From Paenibacillus arenilitoris (lineage in GTDB: Bacteria; Bacillota; Bacilli; Paenibacillales; Paenibacillaceae): 64,000 nt of DNA. The notes below the pieces were generated by a model. The model was not told the origin of the DNA. It made no database searches and saw only the letters and a program-made list of their open reading frames with translations. Of the stretch, positions 63,984-64,000 are shown one piece after another. A program made the position numbers and the translations under genes. Within the stretch, counting starts at the first letter, position 1. Every line of letters begins with the position of its first letter. Where the stretch lies: contig NZ_JACXIY010000017.1 of assembly GCF_014705655.1 (NCBI RefSeq), forward strand, positions 118,429-182,428. The letters run 5' to 3'.

Positions 63984-64000
63984 TCACTGCGGTATACGTT

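Overview
The window looks like chromosomal DNA of a spore-forming Gram-positive bacterium of the Paenibacillaceae (Paenibacillus or Cohnella type). Supports for this are a GerA/GerB/GerC germinant-receptor operon, LplB/LplC-type sugar permeases with lipoprotein binding proteins, strong AGGAGG ribosome binding sites, frequent TTG/GTG starts, CcpA-type cre sites and many AraC-type regulators. The genus assignment is inferred from gene content only; there is no rRNA or tRNA gene.

Layout. 1-7 kb: end of a GMC oxidoreductase, two SRPBCC (AHSA1-like) genes, one of them in an operon with an ArsR-type repressor behind a doubly operated promoter, a zinc-free MDR reductase, a compact UvrA-like ATPase and a small flavin reductase, ending in a broken AraC gene. 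7-10 kb: a rifamycin phosphotransferase gene behind its own promoter. 10-14 kb: a spore germination operon (A, C, B and a small membrane protein) followed by a Mur-ligase scrap. 14-17 kb, minus strand: a secreted purple-acid-type phosphatase with a likely PhoP box, and a HupE/UreJ-like membrane protein. 17-23 kb: cydABCD (cytochrome bd oxidase and its maturation exporter). 23-28.5 kb: a two-part arsenic block. The first part is arsR-arsB-arsC plus a wrecked arsI. The second is a cysteine-rich MarR regulator, an ArsO-like flavoprotein, a Cys-tailed small ORF and arsM; the MarR gene and the arsO-like gene carry nearly identical palindromes in their promoter regions. 28.5-34 kb: two paralogous secreted beta-propeller proteins with different C-terminal modules (OmpL47-like plus a helical tail, and a dockerin).

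34-64 kb is a large carbohydrate/uronate utilisation region. A divergent AraC regulator faces a GH95-like enzyme, a GH29 fucosidase and a membrane AraC regulator. A perfect cre site precedes the first ABC importer (two permeases, binding lipoprotein) and a second GH29 enzyme. A glucarate-degradation operon (kdgD, aldehyde dehydrogenase, gudD) and its FadR-type regulator share one operator built into the -10 region of each promoter. A ROK repressor is divergent from a nine-gene operon: two TIM-barrel isomerase-like proteins, a second ABC importer, a Gfo/Idh/MocA dehydrogenase, an atypical 2-hydroxyacid dehydrogenase-like protein, a zinc-type MDR dehydrogenase and a GH88 unsaturated glucuronyl hydrolase. 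It has a cre-like site at its start and a large hairpin at its end. Neither importer has an ATPase here, so a shared MsmX-type ATPase elsewhere is expected. The most plausible reading is import of fucose- and uronate-containing oligosaccharides, intracellular hydrolysis, oxidation of released sugars, and entry of the uronate part into the TCA cycle through glucarate to 2-oxoglutarate. The right edge holds a tyrosine-recombinase remnant.
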